Of a DNA stretch of 64,000 bases, positions 26,401 to 37,616 are shown in pieces. This DNA comes from Symsagittifera roscoffensis. Its lineage: Eukaryota; Xenacoelomorpha; Acoela; Convolutidae. The stretch is from the NCBI RefSeq assembly GCF_963678635.1, contig NC_087066.1:50651581-50715580 (forward strand), read 5' to 3'. The number at the start of each line of letters is the position of its first letter. Position 1 is the stretch's first letter. The translations under genes were made by a program, and so were the position numbers. The notes below the pieces were generated by a model that ran no database searches, was not told the DNA's origin, and worked only from the letters and a program-made list of their open reading frames with translations.

Positions 26401-27249
26401 TCTTAATTGGCCATGCTCAGATCAGATCTGATCAAAAAAAAAAGATTTAATCACAGAATGATACTTGAAATCAGAATTAGTATCAGAAAAGACAACCTGA
26501 GAGAACTCGTCACCTTGATAAATGACACCTTCAACAGTATAGCGAGCTACCCGGTAACCCAATTTATCATTCTTGGAAAACTTACATTATCCCTAGAACA
26601 CTTTCGTCATTCTTTCTTTTAAGTTGTCAATAATAGCAATCAGCAAGAGGAATTTAGATTTTTTCCGAGCTTGAAATAACGTTTCCTTAGCGCCGAATCC
26701 AGTACACCAGATTTAAATAAGCGTAAAAAACATACGTTATTGAGCTCAAATACTTTGCGCCAGTTTTCGGGAGAGTTGGCACACTTTTTAAGCGCATCAG
26801 ATTATCTATTGCTTTATATTTACAGCCATCTTGCTCCTTTTTCTTAAATTTATGCTCAAATCAACCATTTTCTTCTGCATGAAGCAATTTTTGCACTTCC
26901 AGGGCTAGTATAATTTTGTTTTCACTGTTAGGGTTTCTTCTGAATATTCCTTCAGTTTCGCTTTTTGCACTTCTCGATTTATTACTCGCCACAAAAAGAA
27001 ACTTTTTTGCCCAGCATACTTCGATTTTATCGGAACTTCCAGGTCAATGATTTCCTTATAAATAACTGTTTAAAAAAACAAAGAAAGCCGACGAAAATTT
27101 TAGTACGAAAAATTGAAGAACAAAAATGCAAAAAATCATTGAAATTCATAAAAATCTACCCGTTTAAAGAGGGTTTAAAAAGGCACTGTGCCAAGCTTCT
27201 ACTGACACTGACTTTTTTCTTGAAAAATTGGCAATTGAATTTTAATTAT
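26401..27249. other. Gene-free stretch
   Basis: AT-rich sequence with only short open frames of low-complexity composition. No repeat family described elsewhere in the window, no tRNA and no recognisable protein. Confidence 0.5.
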
Positions 27250-29597
27250 ACAGGCGAAGCGGAGCAGGTGAGATATTGAAAAAAAAAACTAGGAGAACCA
27301 AAATGTTCGTTTGTCTCGATAGAAGATAACTAGAGGCCCAGCTGAAGCTGGAGGAAGCTGTTTGATATTTTTGGAATTTGTTTTACTGAAACGGGACGAG
27401 ATAGGCAAATTAAAATAATAGACTTTGCCCTAAACCCTAATTGTTTCTCCAGTAAAATAAGTGAGAAGAGTGAAAATAGAACAAGTATAACCAAAATATT
27501 CGTATGCCTCGATAAAATAAAAATATGGGCCCATCTAAAGCTGGAGTTAGCAAACTGAAATAATCGGAAAAGGTTATACTGATGCGGGATGAAATGGGTA
27601 ATTACGAAAATTGGACTTCGCCCAAAACCTTAGTTGTTTCTCTACTAAAATAAGTGTGAAGAGTGAAAACTTTTGAGAAATTGCATTCTTCCCAAATACA
27701 TGAACTTTTTTTGCCGCATCAGTAGGAAAAAATTCTTGCCGGATCATACAGATGCGGGATCTGTAGTTGCCTCATCCGTAGGGAAAATGTTTGCACCTGG
27801 TTCTTTTGATTGAACCCTTTACCTCATATTTGATAGGGTAGTTTCTAAGAAAATCAAAAAGTTAACGTTAAAAGTTCAGAAACGTGAGTTTCCGAAATCA
27901 ATAACTTTTTCTGCAATGAGAAGGTCATGACCGCTTAAGCAGAGAAGATTCCTAAAATCGGTTTTCTCGATTGGAACCCAAACACTTAACCTAATAATTT
28001 TCAGGGTAGTTTTCGAAAGAAGTTTATAAGTTTTCAAAAAACTTTCAAAAAAATAAAAATTTGACTATAATGCATATCACATTTTTTTGTGTAAAAATAA
28101 TTGGGCGTAGCCGCTGGACAGAAGAGATGCACACAATCTGTTGTTTCGATTGAACGAAAAAAATTCAAGATTTGAGAGGGTAGTTTTCGAGAACAGTCAA
28201 AGTTTCAAAAGACGGTACAACAAACCAATTATTGACTTTTCCGAGGGCCATAACTATTGAGTAATAAAGTAAATCGTGCGTACTGGATTATGCAGAAGAA
28301 CTTTCCAATCTGTTGCTTTGATTGATCCCAAAGTCTAAAATTTTTGAGGGTAGTTTTCGAGAAACGTAAGAAAATTGAAAAAACAGTAAAAAATCAAAAA
28401 TTGGACTACTCTAAGGGCCATGACTTTATGCGGAGAAAATTTGGGCATAGGCGCTTACCATAACCCGTTTTAATCATTGAAACGTTTTATCCATTGCTTT
28501 ATCCGTTGAGCCCGTTTTATCCATTGTTTTATCCATTGAGCTTACCAAAACCCGTTTCATCCATTGAACTCAAAATCTTAAGAGTTAGAAGGGGATACTT
28601 GAGAAAACGAAGTAATCCAAAACATGGGTCAAATATTCCCCAAAGACATTTATGAAGGCCGTAGACAGTGGGGTAAAGTAAAAAAAAGACCAGAAGATTA
28701 TACAAGCGCACAGGGGAAAAGGCGGTCTTTCCACTGATAAGCCTTTTTTGAAATTCAGTCAAGTAGTTTTCTAATGAACTAAAATTTTTGCAAAACGTGA
28801 ACGCATTTTCGAAAGCTTCAAAAAACTAAAAATAAAAACCCAATCACACATATTTTTATAATACCTGATTTTTTCAAACAGGAACTTTTTGAACTATCGA
28901 AATAACACACTATAAGTTGACTTATCCGGTAAAACATCAGCTGGTAAAACCATTTAAATTAAAAAAAAAACATAAAAAAAACATTAAAAAAACAAATTAT
29001 CAGAATGAGACTTGGTAACATGACAACTTACAGATCTTTCAATTATTGTGAAAAAACTTTAGTATCAAAATAAAACCCATGCTTCACAGCAAATTAAGCC
29101 AAGGAAAACTAGTACCAGATAATATAAATGATATTTCAAAAAACGGAAAATCAACCGACGGAAACCAGGCCGAAAACAATTCCGAAAAAAATCAACATTG
29201 GGTAAGCGCAAGGGTTATAACAATCTAAGTCAAGGCTAGTAGAATTACAAATTGCAGGAGAAAGTGAAGGACATAAAAAGCAACTTCAATTTAAACTGCA
29301 TACAAAACAAAATTCTAAGATGAGGCAAATAAGCCGCCAAAACATAAGTAGACAAATAATAAGCCGAAAATTTTTTGAAACGAAGATATTCCCCATGAAT
29401 AAAAACAGGTCTTGGTCAGGTTCGAACCCAAGACCTTTGCCGTCCCAGGCTTATTCGTTGCCTCCAGACTAAGCGTACAGAAGGTGCTTCGCAATTGGAA
29501 TTCATTATGAATCAAGATAGCAAGTGATTCTGATAAGCAAGTTGTTAACCCGAAAAAAAGTCCACATTCCGATTTGATAACACTGGCTAATCGCAAA
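27250..29597. mobile_element. Composite hairpin-ended element with ~160-bp tandem core (copy 1)
   Basis: The head ACAGGCGAAGCGGAGC lies at about 27250. It is followed by two related ~200-bp blocks (27290 and 27485) with 'GTATGTCTCGATA' and 'GCCCAGCTGAAGCTGGAG' motifs. Roughly six ~160-bp units follow (27690-28640), each with 'GAGGGTAGTTTTCGAGAA', 'AAAACGGTCAAAAAATC'-like and 'GAGGGCCATAACTTT' segments. A spacer follows, then the CAAATAAGCCGCCAAAACA box, a tRNA-like part at about 29400-29480 (plus-strand GGTTCGAACC; A-box on minus) and a terminal stem-loop at about 29575-29597. The same order occurs at 30733-32803. No ORF is credible. The architecture resembles pearl/DINE-type non-autonomous elements. 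That comparison is inference. Confidence 0.6.
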
Positions 29598-29689
29598 TGT
29601 AATAATAGTGTTACATGAAACAAATACTTTTTTTGGTTTACTTGATGAATTTGAAAAAGCATCAACGGTGTTAACTTTTTAATCAAATG

Positions 29690-30023
29690 TCAAAGCATAT
29701 GGTATTATACGGCAAATGCTGCCTCCTACTTTAAAAGTGGCCCAACAGTATCACTTTCACATTGCCAAAAAAGCATTTTTATTTGCAACTTAGCTTGAAA
29801 AAAATTGCATCGTGTTATCATATCACACTACGCTCCGCTTGTGTTACATAATCCACGTAGTTACTACGTAAAGGATGATAGTTTTAATTAAATTCTTAAA
29901 AAATGAGCGTGTCAGCCAAAGAGAGTTGAACTTACCTATTAAATTGGCCAGTCTATGAACAAAATTGTTTACTGGCAAAGAAATCTAGTACCCGGTTGCA
30001 ACACCCTTGCTAATCGCAAGGGT
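29690..30023. mobile_element. Hairpin-ended element, short copy
   Basis: It ends with ACACCCTTGC TAATC GCAAGGGT (30001-30023), a perfect stem. The preceding 'CTAGTACCCGGTTGCAAC' is shared with 25.2 and 32.76 kb. Upstream, ATCACACTACGCTCCGC near 29825 resembles the family's head motif in reverse. No coding capacity. Confidence 0.5.
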
Positions 30024-30380
30024 AATGATAATAGCAGAGAGATCGGTGGAAATGTTTGCTTTACGACTAGTTAATAACATCTTTTTTAACGTATGAAACC
30101 AATGTCGAGACACCTATTGCCTAATAAATTTTTCTATGAATCAAACTAAATTGTCAACCCATTGCTCTAAAGTGCTTCGAACTCAAACAAACTCAGACGA
30201 ATCCCAATTTTGAATTTTCTTTTCAAATATATATACCGAATTCTCGACACAAATGGCTTTACAAAGTATTACTCCAGCTTCGAACCAGGACGTAAGCATA
30301 GACCTCCTTCTATGACACATCTTTGTTTTAACTGAGTCTGAACAATGCAAAAACAACCGAACAATGGTCCTTCCCACTTC

Positions 30381-30680
30381 GTGTGGAATAATGAAAAAAC
30401 CCTGTTTTGAGAAATCCTGGTCTGAATTTTTTTGGTTCCACAGTAATGACACATAATTTACAATGACCAGATATGAGCATGAGAGAGAGAGAGTTCACAA
30501 TTTATTTCTTTTGCAATTGAATTCTTATCGTGTGGAATAATGAAAAAACCCTATTTTGAGAAATCCTGGTCTGAATTTTTTTGGTTCCACAGTAATGACA
30601 CATAATTTACAATGACCAGATATGAGCATGAGAGAGAGAGTTCACAATTTATTTCTTTTGCAATTGAATTCTTATCCTCA
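30381..30680. repeat. 150-bp tandem duplication
   Basis: The segment 30381-30530 is repeated at 30531-30675 with very few differences. Landmarks are GTGTGGAATAATGAAAAAAC, GGTTCCACAGTAATGACAC and an (AG)n run. This is a recent local duplication. No gene. Confidence 0.85.
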
Positions 30681-30732
30681 TTTTGCTATTTTTGACCTAA
30701 TTATATCTAAATTTATTGAAAAAAAAACATCA

Positions 30733-32803
30733 ACACAGAGGTGAAGCGTAGCTTCGCACCACTTGCGACACAACACAAACATTAAAAAATATATATATCG
30801 AAGTCGAAAAAAATTTTCATACGTCTAGATAAAAAACAACTAGGGGCCCTGCTAAAGCTGGAGGTATGTGTTTGATATTGAATGAATTTGGTATACTGAT
30901 GCGACACAAAATGTGACGTCAAAAATTGGGCTTTGCCCACAACCTTAGTTGTTTTTCTACTAAAATAAGTATGATATAACCGGTTCTTTCAGTTGAATTT
31001 TTAATCTCAGATTTGATAATGCAAATTTTAAGAAAATTCAAAAAGTTTCTAAAAAACGGTCAAAAAGATTTCCAAAATCAATGACTTTTTCCTGCAAAGA
31101 GCAGGTTGTGGCCATTTAAGTAGAGATGATTGGTGATGATGGGTTTCTCGATTGAACAGAACCTGAGAATTAGCACGGTAGTTTTCGCGTAAAGTCAAAA
31201 AGTTTCCAAAAATCTGTCAAAGATTTCAAACTTTGACTTGTTTGAAGGCCATAACTTTTTTCTTAAACAAACTGAGCAGAGCCAAATATAAAATTAGGCT
31301 TTTAACAACCTGTTCATTCGATTAAGCCTATAATATCAGATTTGGCAGGAGAGTTAGCGAGAAAAGTCCAAAAAAACGGTCAGCAAATCAAAGATTTGAC
31401 GATTCCGAAAATCATAGATTTTTGTGAGAAAAAATTATACAAAAACGTTATGCAGAAGGGATTTAGGCATCCCGTAACTTAGATTGAACCTAAAAACTCA
31501 GATTTCGGAGGGTAATTTTGAGAAAACTTTCAAAAAAACAGTCACAAAATTAAATTATTTACTTTTCCGAGGGCCAAAACTTTTAGAGTCAAAAAAAATT
31601 TGGGCGTATTCCCATAAGCAAATGAGCTTTCCGAAACCCGTTGTGAGGATGGAAACCAAAATATCAGGTACGGCAAGGTATTTTTGAGAATACCCAAAAA
31701 GTTTTAAAAAAACGGTCAAAAAATCAAAAATTTGAACTTGCAAAGGGCGATAACTTCTTGTGTAAAACTTTTTGTTGGTGTCCACTAATGCAGAAGAGCC
31801 TCTCACTGCCCGCTATCTCCTTGAACCCACAATATGGGATTCAAGAGGTAAGTTTTCGAGAAAAGTCGAAAAGATTCACAAAACGGTCAAAAATCAAAAA
31901 TTTGTCTATTCCGAGCAAAGTTTATGAGCAAAAAATTTGGTCGTAGCCACTTATTTAGTGAAGCTTTTCAAAACGGTTCATTTCATTGAAACCAAAAACG
32001 CATATTTCGAGAAAACAAAAAAAAATCAAAAATATGGGTCAAATATTCAGCCACACTTTTTCGAAGGCTCTAGACAGAGGGTTCAAGTAAAAAAGTTTAA
32101 AAAAGCCTCTAGAGAAGTACGCATGCACAGAGAGGGGTAAGCGCTCTTTCAATTGATACCCCTTCTCTGAAAATGAAGAAAAATTTCGGAGAAAAACTGA
32201 AATTTTTGCAAAAATTGAAAAAAAAATTACAAAACGAAAAAAAATTAAAATTCAACAAACTGATTGGTAAACATACAATCAACTTAGAAAAAGCGGAGAG
32301 GCGTCCTACTATTGTGTTTATCTTTAAATGGCCAAAAAATTAGGTCACAAAGCCGATAAAAAAGGCCGAACTAATTTTTGCCGAGGAATTTTTTTTTTAA
32401 GGAAATACGAAGTCAAGGTAAGTAAAATTACAAAATGTAGGCGTAAATCAAACAATAAAAAACACCATTTAAGAAAAATGCGAGCAGAAAAAAAAACAAT
32501 TTCAAGATGTGACAACTAAGCCGACAACAGATAAGCTGACAAATAATTGGCCGCAAATTTCATTTGAAACAGAATAGTTCCCGTTTGAAAAAAAAAAACA
32601 GGTCCTGGTCAGAATAGAAACCAAGACCTTCACCGTCCAAGGGTTATTCTTTACCTCCAGGCTAAGTTGGCCGGTAACGCTAAGAAATTTGAATACATTA
32701 TGAAACAAGGTACAGATGAGTCTAATCAAGTCCTGTGGACAAATTTATTTACGGGTTAGAAAGTCTAGTACGCGGTTCAATACCCTTGCTTATCGCAAGG
32801 GTA
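30733..32803. mobile_element. Composite hairpin-ended element with ~160-bp tandem core (copy 2)
   Basis: The head is ACACAGAGGTGAAGCGTAGC then TTCGCACCACTTGCGACAC. It has one 'GGGGCCCTGCTAAAGCTGG' block and about seven ~160-bp core units (31000-32130). Next come the GTGACAACTAAGCCGACAAC box (32508), a tRNA-like part near 32600-32690 and the terminal stem-loop TACCCTTGC TTATC GCAAGGGTA at 32781-32803. The order matches the copy at 27250-29597, so head, core and tail travel as one unit. Confidence 0.65.
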
Positions 32804-34156
32804 AAAATCTTGGAAAAAGAAAACATTTTTGAAACGGCTACCCTTTTTGGCTCCGAATTTTGAGGAATTTTGAGTTTTAGATTTTCTTTTTTTCAACGCA
32901 AACTCAGATATCATCGGAATGGGTCGAGCAATATATCGTAAAGCTCTTTCAGTCATGATTCGAACTTACAAATTTTTCTTTCAATTTTGAGAAAAATCGA
33001 TATAAAATTTTCAATTTCAGTTTTAAATTAAAGCGAATGAAAGGAGCGAGTAGGACTTATGAAAGAAAATTTTTCCCTACATAATGATAAACTTAGTGTA
33101 ACTACGGGAAAACTAGTGTGGGAAGCCTCGTTCAGAGCTTCTTACGCAATAAACACGTTTGTTTCAAAATATATCCTGCAAAAAAAAGACTTCTTTTTTT
33201 GAAGAGAACTGGAGACAAAAATTATGCCTACTTCCTTAACTGCCAACGCGTTCGATAAATTTCTCACCATAACACGCTCAAAAGATGACTTTTGCTTGAA
33301 AAAAAAACAGAAAAAACTTGCACAGACAGGCTATCTATTATGTAACTATTGATTTCAGTTGACGCTCAAAAAATTATTCATATGCGGGATTCTCATAGCA
33401 GTTTTTTTCCTTTTCAAGATAACATTTTCGAGGTAATGTTAACATTTTCACACATTTTTAAACTTGCGATGCATAACTTATGTGTACTTTGCCAAAAAAT
33501 GTCAAGTTTTCTACTGGAATTAAACTTGATTGTTCAAAGATTTGCTTTATGCACAAAATTTTTAATTCAAACTAAACTTTTTCAGTATGCAACGTAAAAG
33601 TAAACTAAAAAATTCAGATCTGCGTTATTATGATAAAGCTGTTATTTTTTCACGTTATTTTTTTTTTCGTTCTTTCATTTACCACGAGAAAATTTCATTG
33701 ATCACAAAAATTGAAGGGTTTCGACGGTTTTAGCTTTCTCTCCGCTGTAGTTAGCATTTAAACCGAAGTCTTGTTTACAGATAAAACTCAATTTTTCCCC
33801 GCAGACAAAATTGAGTACATTTCAACTGCTTCCGACTTATTTTCGACGGCTTGCATCGACATAGGTTTCGTATCATGTTGATTTCGGGATGGTGGTGAAG
33901 AGTTGATTTTGTATTGTCCTCCGATACGTTTCCGCCAATGAAAAACTAATTAAAAGACCTGATCAAATTTAATTAAATTATACATTGTTCATTTCATAAT
34001 AGGACGAAACAAAAACCGATACGAAGGCCAGTAAACCAAACACAGCAGAAGATAAAAGACATAATTTATAGCACTTTAGTATTAAACAATTTGGAGATCG
34101 CGATTGATATCAGTATTTAGGATTCCCGTCAATATTTCGAGCGTTTCTTTTAAATT
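32804..34156. other. Gene-free stretch downstream of SRP19
   Basis: A family E fragment lies near 32905-32985 (ATCATCGGAATGGGTCGAGC, ATGATTCGAAC). The rest is AT-rich. About 33780-33955 is less AT-rich with open frames on the minus strand that I cannot assign. Confidence 0.45.
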
Positions 34157-34663
34157 CTATCGCTTACGATTTCCTTTCTTCTTGCCCTTCTCCTTCGTAT
34201 TGGCACTACTAGCTTGATCTTGATTCTGATTAGCTGACGCAGCAGCCGCACCTCCCCCGCCCCCAGACGGCTTCTGCGTTCTACTTTTCAGCTTCGGAAT
34301 TGACTGCCCACAGAGATTTAGAATCTTCATTTTCGTGTCATATTCTGCCTTACAAAATGAACCATCTTCGTTTTTTAGTTTCACCCTTACTCTTCCTATG
34401 TGGTTTGGATCACAGTCCGGGTCTTGTGGGTACCTCTTTTTCGGTTCTAGTCTGGCTTCAAAGCCAAATTCGAGACAAATATCCCGAATTTCTTGCGCAG
34501 TAGGGTTATCCACTGAGAAATTCTTGCATGTTTTTCTACCCTGTTTGCACGTTCTTTTGCTGTTCAAATACTGAGGGTAGATAAAAATGTAGTTGCGCCT
34601 CGTTGGATCTAGGTAGTATATGTTTGTGTTATCCGATAGTGGCTCAGCTGAACTTTGGGCCAT
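34157..34663 (-). CDS. SRP19: Signal recognition particle 19 kDa protein
   Basis: 168 codons, single exon from the chosen start. SRP19 binds SRP RNA helices 6 and 8 and promotes SRP54 loading, in nucleolus and cytosol. The N-terminal half has the family core: 'YIFIYPQYLNSKRT', 'GRKT', 'VDNPTAQEIRDICLEFGFEA', 'RYPQDPDCDPNHIGRVRVKL' and 'IPKLKSRTQK'. The C-terminus is a Gly/Ala/Gln-rich linker and a Lys/Arg tail (KGKKKGNRKR), as usual for RNA binding. The start at 34663 (MAQSSAEP) is chosen because a CTTTTCAG acceptor lies at 34673-34680, between it and an upstream in-frame ATG at 34711. The human protein is about 144 residues, so this one has a longer tail. Confidence 0.93.
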   Translation of the reverse strand: MAQSSAEPLSDNTNIYYLDPTRRNYIFIYPQYLNSKRTCKQGRKTCKNFSVDNPTAQEIRDICLEFGFEARLEPKKRYPQDPDCDPNHIGRVRVKLKNEDGSFCKAEYDTKMKILNLCGQSIPKLKSRTQKPSGGGGGAAAASANQNQDQASSANTKEKGKKKGNRKR

Positions 34664-35112
34664 TTTGAAAATCTGAAAAGTTTCAATTTTAAATTGTTTG
34701 GCACATGACATTCACATCTTTTGTTTTCGTTCGAAGACAATTCATTTGAATTTACCGAAGACACAAACTTAACCATCAAATGACCAAAATAAGACAATTT
34801 AATCAGGTAACTACAACTTAATACTAAATTATCGATCAAATTAACTTACCAAGAATAACTAATCATTCATTCGTTTAATAGTAAAATCATTCAGTCGTCA
34901 ATTCAATTAACGAATTCAATTGAAACTACCACGGATAAAAAAATGCAGCTCAGCTGATGGAGAGCAAATACAGTGGCTCCCCGCGTGGATAAAGAACTGT
35001 AAAAAGACTATAAATCTAAGTTTTCAAAACAACAATCATCAATAAAATGTCATGGTTTTTATGGTTCATACTCGTGATAATACTACTACAAACTCTCTAG
35101 AGAGTTGGGAAG

Positions 35113-35727
35113 TCAAACACATTTACTTTCTCTCATTGCAGAGCCCGCAACACTTTCTGGTAAACTGTGCGCCTTCATATAATGTGGTTTCAGTTTATTC
35201 TTTTCCTTCACCGAAACTTCACAAATCGAACACTTATACCTTGGACAGTTCAACGAGTGTTTCAACATGTAATGTTTCTGCATGTTGCTTTTAGAATTCG
35301 ACTTGTATGGACAAAGGTCACAAAAGTGCACTTTGGAACCGTTATCAGAAGTGAATGTCGTGAAACTACCCGTTGGAACAGGAGCTTTAGCGGGACTTGT
35401 TAATGGACTTGGCATGTTGGATGTACAAACCTTGATAGATGGCCTAATTTTAATGGGAGCTCTCGGTTTGATTGGGTTCGTGTTTTGACGCTTAATCGGA
35501 ATTTGCAGTTTATTATCAATGCAGACCGGTTGAACAAAGTTTGCAAAATGATCCGAAAATGTTTCGAGCGTACGAGATATCATCATCTCTGCTACTGGAT
35601 CGTAGCTGGGGCCAGATACTTGAGGATTATAATTTTCCACAAACAGACGAACAAATTCAGATCTGGTTGCTAAGCAGTCCAAAAAATGCTCCTGGAAGAG
35701 GAAGTTCACGCAATAAGTTTCAGCCAT
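35113..35727 (-). CDS. Two-finger C2H2 zinc-finger protein
   Basis: 204 residues. Two adjacent C-terminal C2H2 fingers are seen: FCDLCPYKSNSKSNMQKHY and YKCSICEVSVKEKNKLKPHY, each C-x2-C-x12-H-x4-H. The N-terminal ~90 residues are non-repetitive with no motif I recognise, followed by a basic, Pro/Lys-rich linker. The fingers predict nucleic-acid or protein binding; the target is unknown. An acceptor-like GGTTTTTAG lies 6 nt upstream of the ATG, so the upstream leader is probably spliced on. It sits between SMIM12-like (279 nt upstream) and SRP19 on the same strand. I cannot name an orthologue. Confidence 0.75.
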   Translation of the reverse strand: MAETYCVNFLFQEHFLDCLATRSEFVRLFVENYNPQVSGPSYDPVAEMMISRTLETFSDHFANFVQPVCIDNKLQIPIKRQNTNPIKPRAPIKIRPSIKVCTSNMPSPLTSPAKAPVPTGSFTTFTSDNGSKVHFCDLCPYKSNSKSNMQKHYMLKHSLNCPRYKCSICEVSVKEKNKLKPHYMKAHSLPESVAGSAMRESKCV

Positions 35728-36005
35728 TGAGATCTAAAAACCTATTGAAGTTGCTATTGACAATCAAATCTGCCACTCAGTTTTGAATTCTAGATCACGC
35801 TGATGATAAATCTACAATTTGTACTCCATTTTTGCCCTTCAACGATAAAATTAATTTAACTGACAAAAGATTTTCATTTGCCTCTTCACTAATATCTGGT
35901 TATGCTTAGTAAAAAAAAAGCTAGCTGTTTTTTTTTTTGCATTTATTAAGTCAAAAATATGGCAAAATAGGTTTGGATAGCATTTTCAAAAACCATGTCC
36001 AGTTG

Positions 36006-36389
36006 TCATGTACCATCTTCTTTCATAGTTTCGTGTCTATTAAACGCATTCCTCTCTCCTTTCGGAGCATTCTTCTCAAAAATCGTCTTCTTAAAATGTT
36101 TCTCCCCATAATGTTGCTTACTCTCTTCTCTTTTCAACCTCTCCTCTCGCAGTTCAGCTATACTCTTCATTGAGTCTCCTTCCTCCTGTGAACTTGAAAC
36201 CCATTGCTCTAACTTGTAACCAGCGTATCCGATTGGAATCAAAATAGGTAAGAAGATAGGCCGCGCGATATTGGCCAACACTCCCGCACCACCGGGGAAC
36301 AGAGACGCACCCAGACGAGCCCACCACATCAACTTCTCATTGCTTTCTGAAAGCAACGCCTCCGCTGATACAATTAGTGCTTCCTTCAT
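36006..36389 (-). CDS. SMIM12: SMIM12-like small integral membrane protein
   Basis: 127 residues. One membrane segment, about residues 41-58 (ARPIFLPILIPIGYAGYKLE), is followed by the family-like 'KSIAELREERLKREE' and a charged tail (NAPKGERNAFNR). Human SMIM12 is shorter, about 92 residues, with the same order: hydrophobic segment, GYxLE, KSI.ERRE.R. Here there is an N-terminal extension of about 30 residues. An internal Met (LMWWARLG) aligns near the human start, so the true start could be downstream. Molecular function is not well defined in the family. It is the upstream member of a three-gene same-strand cluster. Confidence 0.6.
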   Translation of the reverse strand: MKEALIVSAEALLSESNEKLMWWARLGASLFPGGAGVLANIARPIFLPILIPIGYAGYKLEQWVSSSQEEGDSMKSIAELREERLKREESKQHYGEKHFKKTIFEKNAPKGERNAFNRHETMKEDGT

Positions 36390-37104
36390 AAACGTCGAAA
36401 CTGTCTTCGTTCACATTAAGCTAGCTAGATATTAAAAATATAAATAATACTGAAGTTTTCCGAAGATTTTCCTTCTCAGTGTAGTTTCAACTGGCTACAA
36501 AACATAACAAGAGTAGCCAATCCATGTGCAAGTAGCATAGATTGTTTCGACAACAATTAATTTCAAAAATGAAACAAACGAAAACATTGACGAAATGTTT
36601 TCGGAATTTTCCAAAATTGGCGTTTTTTCTCAAGTGAATGAGCCTGCAGCCACTAAGCCTGCAGCCACTAAGCCCGCAGATTATAACAAATAAGCGTTTC
36701 AAGTATATTAACTAGATATTTTCTTCAAATAATTTAAGCCTCAACAACCTAGGAGCTTTCTTTGCAGGAGTAAAAAGTGACTACAAAAGTCAACGCAACA
36801 CCTATCTTAGGAATAGGGCTGTGTTAATTTGGAAAAATCGGCAAAACTTTTGAATTGTTCATTTATTCGCGGAAACTATAGAGCACAAAAAACAGCCAAA
36901 AGAACGTTGAAATGGTGTTGATGCATGAATTCGAGAAAAACAAAACAAACTAGGAAAGTTTGCTAACTTCAAACAAAAATATTTCACATTGAACCTCTTT
37001 GTATTGCCAAAACCTTTCATATTTGACGTTTTTGATAAAACTAACACGATTTAGGACCAATAATTTCCGGCTGTGAATTCTCAAAATAAAACCCATCTCA
37101 CTTT
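36390..37104. other. Gene-free stretch
   Basis: It contains a family E scrap near 36500-36560 (CCATGTGCAAGTAGCATAG) and a short direct repeat GCCTGCAGCCACTAAGCCTG near 36642-36675. The remainder is unassigned AT-rich sequence. Confidence 0.5.
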
Positions 37105-37244
37105 AAACGCAGAGGCGAAACGGAGCTTCGTACCACTTGAGATACAACCCAAACATAAAGGCGAAAAAATGAAAATGTTTGAAAAAAACTAGATCATATA
37201 AACTTTTATGTCTCGATAGAAGTTCATTCCAGGCAAATATGCCA
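37105..37244. mobile_element. Head of composite hairpin-ended element
   Basis: CGCAGAGGCGAAACGGAGC followed by TTCGTACCACTTGAGATAC is the family's head motif. The matching tRNA-like body and hairpin tail lie at 37617-38244, inside the first unit of the triplication, so this copy spans the triplication boundary. Confidence 0.6.
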
Positions 37245-37616
37245 GACAATTGAATTTTAAATCAGCAACAATGGAACAAAAATTACAAAAAGAAACAAAG
37301 CCGACAATCTTTGAGCAGACACAGGTAGAGCCAAAAAAAATGATTTTGTATAAAAAAAAGTTTCAAGTCCCACCTTAAACAACAATGGACAACACTTGCA
37401 ATTGCAACTACAACGAAAGTTGTTTACAGCACAAGAAAAATCAGTGATGTGGCAACTTAACTAACAATCTGTGAGCTGCAATCACTTGAACTGAAAAAAG
37501 ATTTCATGAAAATTTTTTAAAAACCTTTCAAGTCCCCCCTGAAAATAGAATGAACAACACTTGCACTTGCAACTGCAATAAAAATTGACTACAGCAAAGC
37601 AAAATCAGTTGCGACA

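Noticed and set aside
34664-34711. Upstream in-frame ATG for SRP19 (MSCAKQF)
   Set aside because: A CTTTTCAG acceptor lies between it and the conserved coding region, and the extra residues do not match SRP19.
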